Shown here: piece after piece, positions 17,498-26,755 of the stretch
Layout of the letters: each line of letters opens with the position of its first letter
How positions within the stretch are numbered: the first letter of the stretch is position 1
Source of the DNA: an uncultured Collinsella sp.
Lineage (GTDB): Bacteria > Actinomycetota > Coriobacteriia > Coriobacteriales > Coriobacteriaceae
DNA: 64,000 nt
Direction of reading: 5' to 3'
NCBI GenBank assembly: GCA_900757495.1
Contig: CAAENX010000014.1
Coordinates: 1-64,000, forward strand
Made by a program: the position numbers and the translations under genes
The notes under the pieces: model-generated
Database searches by the model: none
Told to the model about the DNA's origin: nothing
What the model saw: the letters and a program-made list of their open reading frames with translations, nothing else

Positions 17498-18424
17498 GTG
17501 GAAGCACGGGAAACCCCCCAGATTGAGCAGGAGACCCAGGCGCCAAAAAAGCGTGAGTTGGCGTTGGTGTCGCGCAGCACCTATCTTAAGGAGAAGGCAC
17601 TGCAGTGGATCTTCTTTGCCTGCGCGTTCTTGGCGGTCGTCACCGTCATCCTGATTTTTGTCTTTACCACGTACTCGGCGCTGCCCGTCTTTACCGACAT
17701 TGGTCTGGCGGACTTCTTTAGCTTTACGTGGGCGCCCTCCGAGGGCCACTACGGCATCATGTCGCTGCTGGCCGGCTCAGGTCTGGTGACCGTCGGTGCG
17801 CTCGCCATGGGCGTGCCCCTGGGTGTGGGCACAGCCGTGTATCTGGTCGAGATTGCCAGCAAGCGCGTGCGCAAGCTCATCAGCCCTGCCGTCGACCTGC
17901 TGGCGGGTATTCCCTCCATCATCTACGGCTTCTTCGGCATGATCATCATCCGCCCGTTTATCGCGCAGCTGACCGGCGGTCTTGGCTTTGGTGCCCTGAC
18001 GGCGTGGTTCGTGCTTGCCATCATGATCGTCCCTACCATCACCACGCTCACCATCGATGCTCTCAATTCCATTCCCATGGGCATTCGCGAGGCGTCCTAT
18101 GCCATGGGTGCCACCAAGTGGCAGACCATCTACAAGGTCGTGCTGCCGGCCGCCAAGTTGGGCATTGTGGACGCCATCGTTTTGGGCATGGGGCGCGCCA
18201 TCGGCGAGACCATGGCCGTGCTCATGGTCGTGGGCAATGCTCCGGTCATTCCCGATAGCATCGCGAGCCCCATCTCGACGCTCACGAGCCAGATTGCGCT
18301 CGACATGAGCTACTCCTCGGGTCTGCACCGCTCGGCGCTCTTTGGCATGGGCGTGGTCCTGTTTATTATCTCCGCCGCGCTGGTGGGCATTGTCCGTCTG
18401 ATTTCCAAGAAGAAGAGGGGGTAG
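17498..18424 (+). CDS. pstC: Phosphate ABC transporter permease PstC
   Basis: PstC is one of two membrane subunits of the high-affinity phosphate importer. About six transmembrane helices are visible, with the permease loop EASYAMGATKWQTIYKVVLPAA near residues 195-216 that contacts the ATPase. I prefer GTG 17498, eight bases after GGGGAG; an in-frame GTG at 17489 overlaps pstS. The N-terminus has a short polar cytoplasmic stretch. It lies in the order pstS-C-A-B-phoU with minimal gaps. Confidence 0.95.
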   Translation: MEARETPQIEQETQAPKKRELALVSRSTYLKEKALQWIFFACAFLAVVTVILIFVFTTYSALPVFTDIGLADFFSFTWAPSEGHYGIMSLLAGSGLVTVGALAMGVPLGVGTAVYLVEIASKRVRKLISPAVDLLAGIPSIIYGFFGMIIIRPFIAQLTGGLGFGALTAWFVLAIMIVPTITTLTIDALNSIPMGIREASYAMGATKWQTIYKVVLPAAKLGIVDAIVLGMGRAIGETMAVLMVVGNAPVIPDSIASPISTLTSQIALDMSYSSGLHRSALFGMGVVLFIISAALVGIVRLISKKKRG

Positions 18425-18427
18425 GCT

Positions 18428-19333
18428 ATGTCCGATTCCGTTGACACGACGGTCGATACGACCTCGTCGCGCGAGCGCATCAAGCGTGCCCTTTCCCATG
18501 GCAAGAAGGGCCGTATCAATAAGGACCTGTCCAACAAGATCATGCTCGGCGTATTCCGCGCGGCTGCCTACATCACCACGCTGGTGCTGGTCGCCATCAT
18601 CGCCTACGTGGTCATCAACGGCCTGCCGCATATCTCGCTCGACTTTATCTTCGGCTGGCCGCAGGGCGTAAACGCCGAGGGCGGCATTTGGCCGACGATT
18701 GTCTCGACCGTCTACGTGACGGCGCTCGCCATGCTCATCTGCACGCCGGTTGCCGTCCTAGCTGCGGTCTATCTGGCCGAGTACGCCAAGCAGGGCAAGG
18801 TCGTCGACATCATTCGCTATGCTGCCGATGCCCTGGCCTCGGTGCCCTCCATTGTTATGGGCCTCTTTGGCTATGCCTTGTTTGTCGAGGCCATGGGCCT
18901 AGGTCTTTCGATGGTCTCTGCCGCGCTGGCGCTGGCACTTCTGATGCTGCCTATCGTCATGCGCACCACCGAGGAGGCAATCCGCGCCGTTCCACGCTAT
19001 ATCCGTTGGGGTGCATATGGCCTGGGCGCCACCAAGTGGCAGGTCGTCTCCAAGATCGTGCTTCCCTCTGCCTTCGGCCGCATCGCCACCGGCATTGTCC
19101 TTGCCATCGGCCGCGCCATCGGCGAGACCGCCGTGGTGCTCTACACCATGGGCCAGGCCATCAACCTGCCTATTTCGCCGCTCGATTCCGGTCGTCCCAT
19201 GACCGTTCACCTTTATCTGCTCGCCAATGACGGCATCAACATGAACGCAGCCTACGGCACCGCGCTTTTGCTGATGGCGATTATTCTGGCCTTCAACCTG
19301 TTTGCGCGCTATCTGTCGCGCAAGCGCCGCTAG
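18428..19333 (+). CDS. pstA: Phosphate ABC transporter permease PstA
   Basis: PstA is the second membrane subunit of the importer. The 301-residue protein has about six hydrophobic helices and the ATPase-contact loop WGAYGLGATKWQVVSKIVLP near residues 197-216, closely similar to the matching loop in PstC. A basic, lysine- and arginine-rich N-terminal stretch of about 35 residues precedes the first helix. It starts three bases after the pstC stop. Confidence 0.95.
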   Translation: MSDSVDTTVDTTSSRERIKRALSHGKKGRINKDLSNKIMLGVFRAAAYITTLVLVAIIAYVVINGLPHISLDFIFGWPQGVNAEGGIWPTIVSTVYVTALAMLICTPVAVLAAVYLAEYAKQGKVVDIIRYAADALASVPSIVMGLFGYALFVEAMGLGLSMVSAALALALLMLPIVMRTTEEAIRAVPRYIRWGAYGLGATKWQVVSKIVLPSAFGRIATGIVLAIGRAIGETAVVLYTMGQAINLPISPLDSGRPMTVHLYLLANDGINMNAAYGTALLLMAIILAFNLFARYLSRKRR

Positions 19334-19345
19334 TTAAGGAGTCCC

Positions 19346-20149
<804 letters not shown>

Positions 20150-20241
20150 TCGGTGCGACTAGTCCCAAGCCGATCGGACCTGATCCGGTGCGTATTCACT
20201 GTGCGGGCGGCATGACCGCACCCAACTGATTGGAGTGAACC

Positions 20242-21099
20242 ATGCGCAAACTGTTTTCCCGTCAGCTCATCGAGGCCCGTCACGAGATGCTGAGCATTTA
20301 CGAGGCTGTAGACCTGGCGCTTCACGACGCCGTGAAGGCCTACGCGACCGACGATCGCAAGCTCGCCACCAAGACCAAGAAGCGCACGCTTTCGATTGAC
20401 GCGCGCTGCGCCAACTTGGAGGCCGTGTGCTACAACCTGATCGCTACGCAGTCGCCGGTCGCCTCTGACTTCCGCTTGTTGCAGACAATCATCTACGTCG
20501 ACTTTAACCTGCAGCGCATGACCGATAAGGTTCGCCAGATCTGCCGCGCCACGCGTCACATGGTCAAGGCCGATATCTCGCTGCCTCAGGAGCTTGTGAC
20601 CTTGGTTGAAGCCGAGGCCAAGGCCGTCTATCAGGTGCTGGGTTCGTCGCTTTCTGCGCTCGTCACCAACGACATGTCCATCATCTGCAATCTGGCCGTC
20701 GAGGACGAGCCGGTGCATGCGGCGTACGAGAAGTTCTTCCGCACCTTCAACCGCATGGACACGGGCGATTTTATGGACGACGACAGCAACTATGACGACC
20801 TGCGCCGCGCCATCATGGTATCGCGCTACCTCGATCGCATTGCCTCGATTTCCATCGATGCCGCCTGCCGTCTGACCTTCCTGCTGACCGGCCAGCGCAT
20901 GAACGCCGGCGATATCGCCCGCACGGATGAGGACGAGCTCGAGAGCATGCGCGTGCCTTCGGGCGAGGGCGTTATCATGAGGCCTGCCGTCGATGCGCGC
21001 TTTGTTGCCAAGGTGCCTGCTCACGAGGTGAGCGAGGGTCTTCGCTACCTGCTCGAGCACCTCGAGGACGAGGACGACACCGAGGACGACGAGGAGTAG
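20242..21099 (+). CDS. phoU: Phosphate signalling protein PhoU
   Basis: PhoU couples PstB to the phosphate two-component sensor and restrains uptake. The protein is all-helical with two PhoU repeats (about residues 10-100 and 115-210). Helix motifs around DFRLLQTIIYVDFNLQRM match the family. At 285 residues it is longer than usual (about 220) because of a C-terminal extension ending in a run of Asp and Glu. No phoR/phoB pair is present in this window. It lies 92 bp after pstB and probably ends the operon. Confidence 0.92.
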   Translation: MRKLFSRQLIEARHEMLSIYEAVDLALHDAVKAYATDDRKLATKTKKRTLSIDARCANLEAVCYNLIATQSPVASDFRLLQTIIYVDFNLQRMTDKVRQICRATRHMVKADISLPQELVTLVEAEAKAVYQVLGSSLSALVTNDMSIICNLAVEDEPVHAAYEKFFRTFNRMDTGDFMDDDSNYDDLRRAIMVSRYLDRIASISIDAACRLTFLLTGQRMNAGDIARTDEDELESMRVPSGEGVIMRPAVDARFVAKVPAHEVSEGLRYLLEHLEDEDDTEDDEE

Positions 21100-21137
21100 G
21101 GTAGCTCCGTTCGTCGAAAGATTGTAAATACCTAAGT

Positions 21138-21169
21138 GAGCGCGGCCTTGCACCTGCAGGGCCGCGCTC
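21138..21169 (+). terminator. Hairpin after phoU, probable terminator
   Basis: GAGCGCGGCC (21138-21147) and GGCCGCGCTC (21160-21169) form a perfect 10-bp stem with a 12-base loop. The T tract that follows is poor (TTGCG), so termination efficiency is uncertain. Confidence 0.55.
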
Positions 21170-21219
21170 TTGCGTTAGCATGGGACTACTTGTATGGCTG
21201 TTAGCGGAGGCGATTAGCA

Positions 21220-21957
21220 ATGGATAATTATTTGGACTTGATGCGCGCTCGCCGCGAGCAGATTCTCGAACGCTTTTATGCCGCACTTGATCGCGCGGGC
21301 CGTTCTCACGATGCCGCACGTCTGATTGCCGTCTCCAAGACCGTTGGCGTCGATGAGACCGTTGCCGCTATCCAGGCAGGGTATCGCCATTTTGCCGAGA
21401 ACCGCCCGCAGGAGCTCGTTCGCAAGCTTGCGGGCTTGGCTGAACATCCAGAGCTGCCTGCGGTGCGTTTTGACATGATTGGCAACCTGCAGACCAACAA
21501 GATCAATGCGGTTCTGGGCTCGGCCGAGCTGATTCATTCGGTAAGCTCGCTGCATTTGGCGCAGGCTATCTCGACCCGTGCGGTCCGCAAGATTGAGGCG
21601 GGCGAGCTCTCCGGCCCCCAGCGCGTGCTGATCGAGGTCAATGTGAGCGGCGAGGAGTCCAAGGGCGGCTTTTCGCCCGACGAGATTCGTGCCTTCGCCG
21701 GCGAGCTTGCGGAGCTTGAGGGAATTTGTGTGCAGGGCCTTATGACTATGGCGCCGCGGGGGAATAAAGATGTGGCGCGCCGCACCTTTGCCGGGCTGCG
21801 TGAGCTGAGAGATGAGCTTGAGGCTACGCACTCCGATCTGAGCCTGCCCGAGCTTTCCTGCGGCATGAGCGAGGACTTTGAGCCTGCCCTTGAGGAGGGC
21901 TCAACGCTTGTTCGCCTGGGCAGGGTAGTATTTAGCCCGGAGTTTGCAGTAAAATAA
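21220..21957 (+). CDS. YggS-family pyridoxal phosphate homeostasis protein
   Basis: YggS/PROSC proteins bind PLP in an alanine-racemase-like TIM barrel without known catalytic activity and keep PLP and amino acid pools balanced. The PLP lysine lies in IAVSKTVGV, followed by GYRHFAENRPQELVRK and the MIGNLQTNK segment. Length 245 residues. The gene precedes sepF, as in many Gram-positive division clusters (ylmE in Bacillus). A start at ATG 21220 follows GCGGAGG. Confidence 0.92.
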   Translation: MDNYLDLMRARREQILERFYAALDRAGRSHDAARLIAVSKTVGVDETVAAIQAGYRHFAENRPQELVRKLAGLAEHPELPAVRFDMIGNLQTNKINAVLGSAELIHSVSSLHLAQAISTRAVRKIEAGELSGPQRVLIEVNVSGEESKGGFSPDEIRAFAGELAELEGICVQGLMTMAPRGNKDVARRTFAGLRELRDELEATHSDLSLPELSCGMSEDFEPALEEGSTLVRLGRVVFSPEFAVK

Positions 21958-22017
21958 GGCTCTGAAGTGCGCACTGATTATCGGAGCGCCTGCACTAAAC
22001 CGCGAGAGGACACAACC

Positions 22018-22743
22018 ATGGGCTTCCTTGACGAGATTAAAAATAAGATGCACCTGGGCGGCCAGCAGGGTTACGACCAGGGTTATGGTCAGGACGACGA
22101 CTACGGCTACGATGACGGCTATGACGACGGCTTCCAGAACAATGGCTACAGCGGCGCCTCGGGCGAGGGCTTCTACACCCAGGACGAGCCGAGCAACGGC
22201 CTGTTGGGTCAGACGCGCCGCGGCGAGGCCGAGTCGGTGGCCGTGTACACACGCTCCGGTCAGCTGGTCGGCGACGATTCTCGCCACGCTACGACCTACA
22301 ACCCGCCATCGCGCTCGCAGGAGACGGTTGCGGGCGGTTATCGTCCCGGTGCCTACGACACGCCGTCGAGCTACGCCGAGAGCACGCGTGCCCGCGCTGC
22401 TGCCCCCGCACCTGCTCCCTCACCGAGCGATGCCTCGGCGTATGCGAGCAACATCATCAACGCTACGCCGCAGCTGCCGGCCTATGTCCTGCGCCCCGAG
22501 AGCTATGACGACGTGGAGACCGTCGTGCGCCGCGTGCGCACCAAGCAGCCTGTCGCGCTGATTTTTGTGGGCGTTCGTACTGAGGTCGCCAAGCGCGTCC
22601 TGGACTTCTCTTACGGCTTTGCCTGCGGCCTGGGTGCCACAGTCAAAGAGGTGGGCGATCGCGTGTTTATGGTGCTGCCCACCGGTTGCGAGGTCAAAGA
22701 TTCGGACCTCAAAAAGCTCCGTGCCGACGGCTACCTTAAGTAA
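22018..22743 (+). CDS. sepF: Cell division protein SepF
   Basis: SepF is a membrane-associated FtsZ anchor. The N-terminal amphipathic helix MGFLDEIKNKMHL is the expected membrane anchor, and the SepF fold occupies about residues 155-238 (VLRPESYDDVETVVRRVR onward). Between them is a long linker. Residues 16-55 are dominated by Gly, Asp, Tyr and Gln (prion-like and acidic), then a Pro/Ala/Ser-rich part. This linker is longer than the typical SepF. No ftsA is visible in the window, so SepF is likely the main FtsZ anchor. ATG 22018 is preceded by GAGAGGACAC. Confidence 0.93.
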   Translation: MGFLDEIKNKMHLGGQQGYDQGYGQDDDYGYDDGYDDGFQNNGYSGASGEGFYTQDEPSNGLLGQTRRGEAESVAVYTRSGQLVGDDSRHATTYNPPSRSQETVAGGYRPGAYDTPSSYAESTRARAAAPAPAPSPSDASAYASNIINATPQLPAYVLRPESYDDVETVVRRVRTKQPVALIFVGVRTEVAKRVLDFSYGFACGLGATVKEVGDRVFMVLPTGCEVKDSDLKKLRADGYLK

Positions 22744-22764
22744 AAACAAGACGAGGAGATTCTC

Positions 22765-23046
22765 ATCAACATCTACACCATTGTCCAGCTGGTCAATACG
22801 CTGTTCAACTTTTACTCCACGCTCATTGTGGTTTACTGCCTTATGACGTGGATTCCCATGAAGCAGGGTGGATTGCTACAGGATATCGCCGCTGTTCTCG
22901 ATAGCGTGTGCGGCCCGTGGCTCAATTTGTTCCGCCGGTTTATCCCGCCGATGGGCGGCGTCGATTTTTCGCCGGTCGTTGCGATTATTGCGTTGCAGTT
23001 GGTGCAGAAGCTGGTTCTGCAACTTCTTATAGGTATACTCATATAA
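22765..23046 (+). CDS. YggT-family membrane protein, probable non-standard start codon
   Basis: A two-helix YggT protein of about 93 residues, in the conserved place between sepF and divIVA. The reading frame with the full first helix (IYTIVQLVNTLFNFYSTL) opens well before any ATG, GTG or TTG; the first such codon (GTG 22828) would delete that helix. GAGGAG at 22753-22758 is six bases upstream of an ATC codon at 22765, so I propose ATC as start; ATT at 22759 is closer than a ribosome normally allows. A sequencing error or a recent start-codon mutation is an alternative. YggT function is unclear, but it is linked to division and membrane stress. Confidence 0.75.
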   Translation: MNIYTIVQLVNTLFNFYSTLIVVYCLMTWIPMKQGGLLQDIAAVLDSVCGPWLNLFRRFIPPMGGVDFSPVVAIIALQLVQKLVLQLLIGILI

Positions 23047-23108
23047 AACTGGCATAGTAACTCACGTCGGGCGCACGGCGCCAAGGCGAAGATAAAGGAG
23101 AACTTGTT

Positions 23109-23786
23109 ATGGCTATTACCCCTGCTGACATTCAGGCTCAGACCTTCTCTGAGGCCAAGCGCGGCTACGATCCCGCCGAGGTCGACGTCTTCCTGGAGAC
23201 CCTGTCCTCTGAGGTCGACGCCATGCTCGCCAAGATTGTCGATCTTAAGGGTCGTCTGACCGCCACCGAGCAGCAGCTCGCCGACACGCAGGCCCAGCTT
23301 GCTCAGGCTCAGGATACTGCCGCCCAGGCCGTCCCTGCCGCCCCCGTGGCCGCTCCCGCGCCCGACTTCTCCGCTCAGGAGCGTCAGATTTCCGCTGCCC
23401 TGATTGCTGCCCAGCAGACCGCCGAGGGCATTGTCAACGACGCCAACGAGAATGCTGACCGCATCCGCAACGAGGCCGACGCCAAGGCCCGCGAGGTCAT
23501 CCGTCAGGCCCTGACCGAGAAGCAGGCCGAGCTTGAGGAGATCGACCGTCTGAAGGCTTCCCGTGAGGAGTTTAAGGCCGAGTACCTCAAGCTCATCCAG
23601 CACTTCATGGACGATGCTCAGAACTCCTTCCCGTCCGATCTCATGGCTTCCACGCCGGTCGGTTCCGCCGCTTCTCCGGCTGTGACCGTTCCTGCTGCCG
23701 AGCCGCTGCCCGTCGCCGAGCCGGTTATCCCCGTTGCCGATCCCTTTGCACCGATTGACAACTTCGCTGCCGACGACCTGGACTAA
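23109..23786 (+). CDS. divIVA: DivIVA-domain polar scaffold protein
   Basis: DivIVA binds curved membrane and recruits growth or division proteins. The N-terminal motif with SEAKRGYDPAEVDVFLE (residues 15-31) is diagnostic. Two coiled-coil regions (about 30-70 and 95-175) flank an Ala/Pro-rich stretch, and the C-terminus is a Pro/Val/Ala-rich acidic tail. Length 225 residues. It closes the extended division cluster and is followed by a strong terminator. The ATG is preceded by AAAGGAG. Confidence 0.93.
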   Translation: MAITPADIQAQTFSEAKRGYDPAEVDVFLETLSSEVDAMLAKIVDLKGRLTATEQQLADTQAQLAQAQDTAAQAVPAAPVAAPAPDFSAQERQISAALIAAQQTAEGIVNDANENADRIRNEADAKAREVIRQALTEKQAELEEIDRLKASREEFKAEYLKLIQHFMDDAQNSFPSDLMASTPVGSAASPAVTVPAAEPLPVAEPVIPVADPFAPIDNFAADDLD

Positions 23787-23814
23787 TATCCAGCTATCAT
23801 TTAGCGCCTAGAAA

Positions 23815-23841
23815 GGGCCCACAGCTTGTGGGTCCTTTTTT
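23815..23841 (+). terminator. Terminator after divIVA
   Basis: GGGCCCACA (23815-23823) pairs with TGTGGGTCC (23827-23835) around a three-base loop, followed by six T residues. Confidence 0.88.
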
Positions 23842-23950
23842 GTGGCTGTATGCAGTCTGCAAAACAAAACGCCGAGTCCTGCGTTTGAGGGCACAGAACT
23901 CGGCGAACGGGTGAGCGGTCAAAGGTGGATTTAAGGCATGTCCTAAAAAT

Positions 23951-24481
23951 CTACTTGAGGAGGAAGTCGGGGAGGGGAATGGTGCGGGCCTCGCGGTGCT
24001 CGGGATCGGCGATGTGGTCGGCGGGATAGCCACAGACGAGCATGTGATAGGGATAGACGCCCTTGGGCAGATTGAACTGCTCCTGTGCCACCTCAGGCTT
24101 AAAATGGCATACCCAGCACGTTCCCAGGCCCTGCTCGGTGGCCTCCATCATCATCTGGTCGCACACGATGGACGTATCGATTTCACTGGAATTCATCTGG
24201 TCATACGGGCGCACCCAAGCATCATCGGTAACGCTGCAAATAAGGAAGACAAGCGGAGCTCCAAAGATAGACCCATCACGAGCAAACCGAGGCTGACAAG
24301 CAGCAGCCTTCTCCAACAGCTCAGGCGTATCCAGCACCATCACACGGGCTGGATGATTATTACAAGCAGAAGGAGCAATACGCCCAGCCTCAACAATGGC
24401 ATCCACCACAGCCTGCTCAACAGAACGGTCCTCAAAAGAACGACAAGAATACCGACCACGAGCCAGATCCAAATAAGACAT
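23951..24481 (-). CDS. Nitroreductase-family FMN protein
   Basis: A 176-residue protein of the small nitroreductase family (FMN-dependent NAD(P)H oxidoreductases). The phosphate/FMN-binding start ARGRYSCRSF, the IAPSACNNHPARVMV segment and the QGLGTCWVCHF region are typical. Its substrate cannot be told from sequence. ATG 24481 is preceded on the minus strand by TAGGAGGG. The first half of the coding region belongs to an A+C-rich tract on the plus strand (about 24220-24650) that differs in base composition from its surroundings. Confidence 0.88.
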   Translation of the reverse strand: MSYLDLARGRYSCRSFEDRSVEQAVVDAIVEAGRIAPSACNNHPARVMVLDTPELLEKAAACQPRFARDGSIFGAPLVFLICSVTDDAWVRPYDQMNSSEIDTSIVCDQMMMEATEQGLGTCWVCHFKPEVAQEQFNLPKGVYPYHMLVCGYPADHIADPEHREARTIPLPDFLLK

Positions 24482-24547
24482 ACAAGCCCTCCTAAAATTA
24501 AAAATCAAACAAACCAAAAGTAACCCAAAGAGTACCCAAAGCAGCAA

Positions 24548-24639
24548 TCAGCCAAACGCTCATCAAGGGCCAAAGTGTCCGAACGGATACCAAAGGTCCC
24601 TTCAGCCAAACCCCCATCGCGCTAAATCTATCAGCCAAA
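24548..24639. repeat. Three TCAGCCAAA repeats in an A+C-rich tract
   Basis: TCAGCCAAA occurs at 24548, 24602 and 24631, with further CCAAAG copies between. The plus strand here is strikingly rich in A and C. A fourth copy of the nonamer is at 39100, again just left of a long inverted repeat, which suggests a common element. Confidence 0.55.
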
Positions 24640-24651
24640 GTTCCCAATGGT

Positions 24652-24759
24652 GGTACGTAAGGCGAAGGGCCGGCCACGGTTTACTTTCGAACGACTCTGC
24701 AAAGCAGCCGGAGTGAGAAAGCAAACCGTGGCCGGCCCTTCGCCGCCGGGACACGTACC
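24652..24759. repeat. Long intergenic inverted repeat
   Basis: Perfect 22-bp arms at 24661-24682 and 24723-24744 (GGCGAAGGGCCGGCCACGG in the left arm) extend inward by six more pairs, with one G-U pair if read on the minus strand. Outer arms GGTACGT (24652-24658) and ACGTACC (24753-24759) also match. The centre contains a small hairpin (TGC-AAA-GCA). It lies just after the 3 prime end of the minus-strand PhoU-like gene and may terminate it, but there is no T tract. The layout resembles the element at 39156-39285. Confidence 0.8.
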
Positions 24760-24764
24760 CCCAA

Positions 24765-25388
24765 TTAACTGTTCTTCATGACAATCGAATCCACAACATC
24801 GGCCACATTCTCGCAGCAGTCAGCGCAGTACTCCAGGAAGGCGTAGACGTCACGCCAGGCGATGACCTCGAGCGGATCCTTGCCGTTGACATGCAGGTTG
24901 CGCATGGCGTTGATGTAGAGCTCGTCGGCCTCGGACTCGATGGTGTTGATCTGGATGACCAGCTCGCGCAGCGTTTTGGACTTGCGGTAGTTGGGCAGCT
25001 CGACCATCAGGTCCTTCATGGCGCGGCAGGCGTCGGTCACCTTGTGGGCGATCACGATGGCATCGGGATGGATGCTCTGGATGTTGGTGAAGTAGACGCG
25101 CTGCACGACGCCCTCGATACGGTCGAGCACGGTGTCGAGCGAGCAGCTCATCAGGTCCAGGTCCTCGCGCTCAAGCGGGGTGATAAAGGCCGTGAGCAGG
25201 GCGTCCTCAAGCTCATGGTGCTTCTTGTCGGCCGCATGCTCGATCGCGTGCATCTTGTCGAGCATATCGTGAATCTTTGCGGGATCGAAGTTCTCAAAAA
25301 TCTTGGTAAGCAGCTCGGCGGCCTGGACGGCAAGGTCGGCGCAGGCGACGTAGTTGTCAAAGTAGAACGAATCGGGTTTCTTTGCCAT
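24765..25388 (-). CDS. DUF47/PhoU-like protein, partner of the Pit transporter
   Basis: A 207-residue all-helical protein of the DUF47 (YkaA/PhoU-like) family. Members are almost always encoded next to a PiT-type phosphate transporter and are thought to control it. Sequence features include the EHAADKKHHELEDALLTAFITPLERED segment (about residues 50-75, metal-binding acidic helix) and a matching second half near IESEADELY. It is the second gene of a minus-strand pair, 67 bp after pit. The start ATG follows AAAGGACCC. Confidence 0.88.
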   Translation of the reverse strand: MAKKPDSFYFDNYVACADLAVQAAELLTKIFENFDPAKIHDMLDKMHAIEHAADKKHHELEDALLTAFITPLEREDLDLMSCSLDTVLDRIEGVVQRVYFTNIQSIHPDAIVIAHKVTDACRAMKDLMVELPNYRKSKTLRELVIQINTIESEADELYINAMRNLHVNGKDPLEVIAWRDVYAFLEYCADCCENVADVVDSIVMKNS

Positions 25389-25455
25389 GAGTGGGTCCTT
25401 TCGAGGCGAAGACGGGTGGGCGAGATATTACGGTCCGGATGGACGCTCGGTTTGG

Positions 25456-26505
25456 CTAGATGAACATCATGAACAGCTTGGCCATGACAAAGCTGATGAG
25501 TCCGCAGGCGGGGAAGGTGAAGAACCAGGTGAACATCATGTCCTTGACCACGCCGAAGTTGATGGCCGAAAGGCGCTTGACGGCGCCGACGCCCATGATG
25601 GCGCAGGTCTTGATGTGGGTGGAGGACACAGGAATACCGGTAAGGGTGGCAAGCAGCAGATTCGCGGCGCCCGCGAGGTCGGCGGAGAAGCCCTGATATT
25701 TCTCGAGCTTGACCATGCTCTGGCCGACGGACTTGATGATGCGCTCGCCGCCCACACTGGTGCCGATGCCCATGGTTGCCGAGCACAGCAGCATAATCCA
25801 GATGGGGATGCCGGCATCGCCGACGCTCGTCTGGCCGCTGGCAAAGGCCACGCCTAAAAAGAGCACGCCGATGAACTTCTGTCCATCCTGCGCGCCGTGC
25901 ATAAAGCTCATGGCCGCAGCACTCGCGATCTGAGCGTATTTAAAGAAGACGTTGGCGCGTCGCCTGTTGGCGGCGGCGAAAAGAATCGAGACGAGCTTGC
26001 ACAGGACCCAGCCCATGACGAAGCCCAGTCCGATGGAGAGCGCCAGGCCGTAGATGACCTTCATCCACTCGTGGACGTTGACGCTGCTCGCACCGCCGAG
26101 GGCGATGGCGGCACCGGTCAGGCCGGCGATAAGGCTGTGGCTTTGCGAGGTGGGGATGCCAAAACGCGACGCTGTGGCGCCGTAGACGACGATGGAGAAC
26201 AGCGCCGCGCAGAGGCACGCGAGCGCCATGGTGCTGTTTCCGCCAAAGTCGACGATATGTGAGATGGTGTTGGCGACGCTCGCGTTAAAGTGCGTCATGA
26301 TGAGCACGCCCAAGAAGTTGAATGCGGCACTCATGAGAATGGCGGCGCGGGCGGGCATGCAACGTGTGGTGACGCAGGTCGCGATGGCGTTGGGTGCGTC
26401 GGTCCATCCATTGACGAAGATGGCGCCGAGCGCGAGGATCACGGTGACGGCAAGGACTGGGTTCGACACAAGTTGGCCGAGGAAGGTTGAGAACGTTACG
26501 TCCAT
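25456..26505 (-). CDS. pit: PiT-family inorganic phosphate transporter
   Basis: A 349-residue membrane protein with about ten hydrophobic segments and the duplicated PiT signature, seen as GWTDAPNAIATCVTTR near the N-terminus and FMHGAQDGQKFIGVLF near residue 200. PiT carriers import metal-phosphate by ion symport with lower affinity than Pst. Together with the DUF47 gene it makes a two-gene unit. This gives the organism two phosphate systems within 10 kb. The promoter region upstream is AT-rich, and an AGCAGGAGGTGAT sequence lies about 60 bp ahead of the start. Confidence 0.93.
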   Translation of the reverse strand: MDVTFSTFLGQLVSNPVLAVTVILALGAIFVNGWTDAPNAIATCVTTRCMPARAAILMSAAFNFLGVLIMTHFNASVANTISHIVDFGGNSTMALACLCAALFSIVVYGATASRFGIPTSQSHSLIAGLTGAAIALGGASSVNVHEWMKVIYGLALSIGLGFVMGWVLCKLVSILFAAANRRRANVFFKYAQIASAAAMSFMHGAQDGQKFIGVLFLGVAFASGQTSVGDAGIPIWIMLLCSATMGIGTSVGGERIIKSVGQSMVKLEKYQGFSADLAGAANLLLATLTGIPVSSTHIKTCAIMGVGAVKRLSAINFGVVKDMMFTWFFTFPACGLISFVMAKLFMMFI

Positions 26506-26718
26506 ATATGGGCTTTCTCGAAGTTTGCAGGCACGTTACAAAAACATGATAAATCGTATCACCTCCTGCTGGTTTCTTTACCGAGTTCTGATGGGAGAAG
26601 TGAATTTTTTGGCACTAACATTGAATATTAGCCCTGTTGACCGCGGGTGTTCTTTTTGCTAACGCGTTGTGCGGACGTGCGCCTGCGGTCCGACACGCCA
26701 AAACCACAGCCTGTTCGC

Positions 26719-26748
26719 TTTACAACATGCAAACATGCGTTCGATAAT
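26719..26748 (+). promoter_or_regulatory. Promoter with an SOS-like box in its spacer
   Basis: TTTACA (26719-26724) and GATAAT (26743-26748) are 18 bp apart. Inside lies CAAACATGCGTTCG (26730-26743); its complement CGAACGCATGTTTG fits the Gram-positive LexA box pattern CGAAC-N4-GTTYG. The -10 ends seven bases before ATG 26756, so the transcript may be leaderless. LexA control is inferred. Confidence 0.55.
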
Positions 26749-26755
26749 AGGGGGC

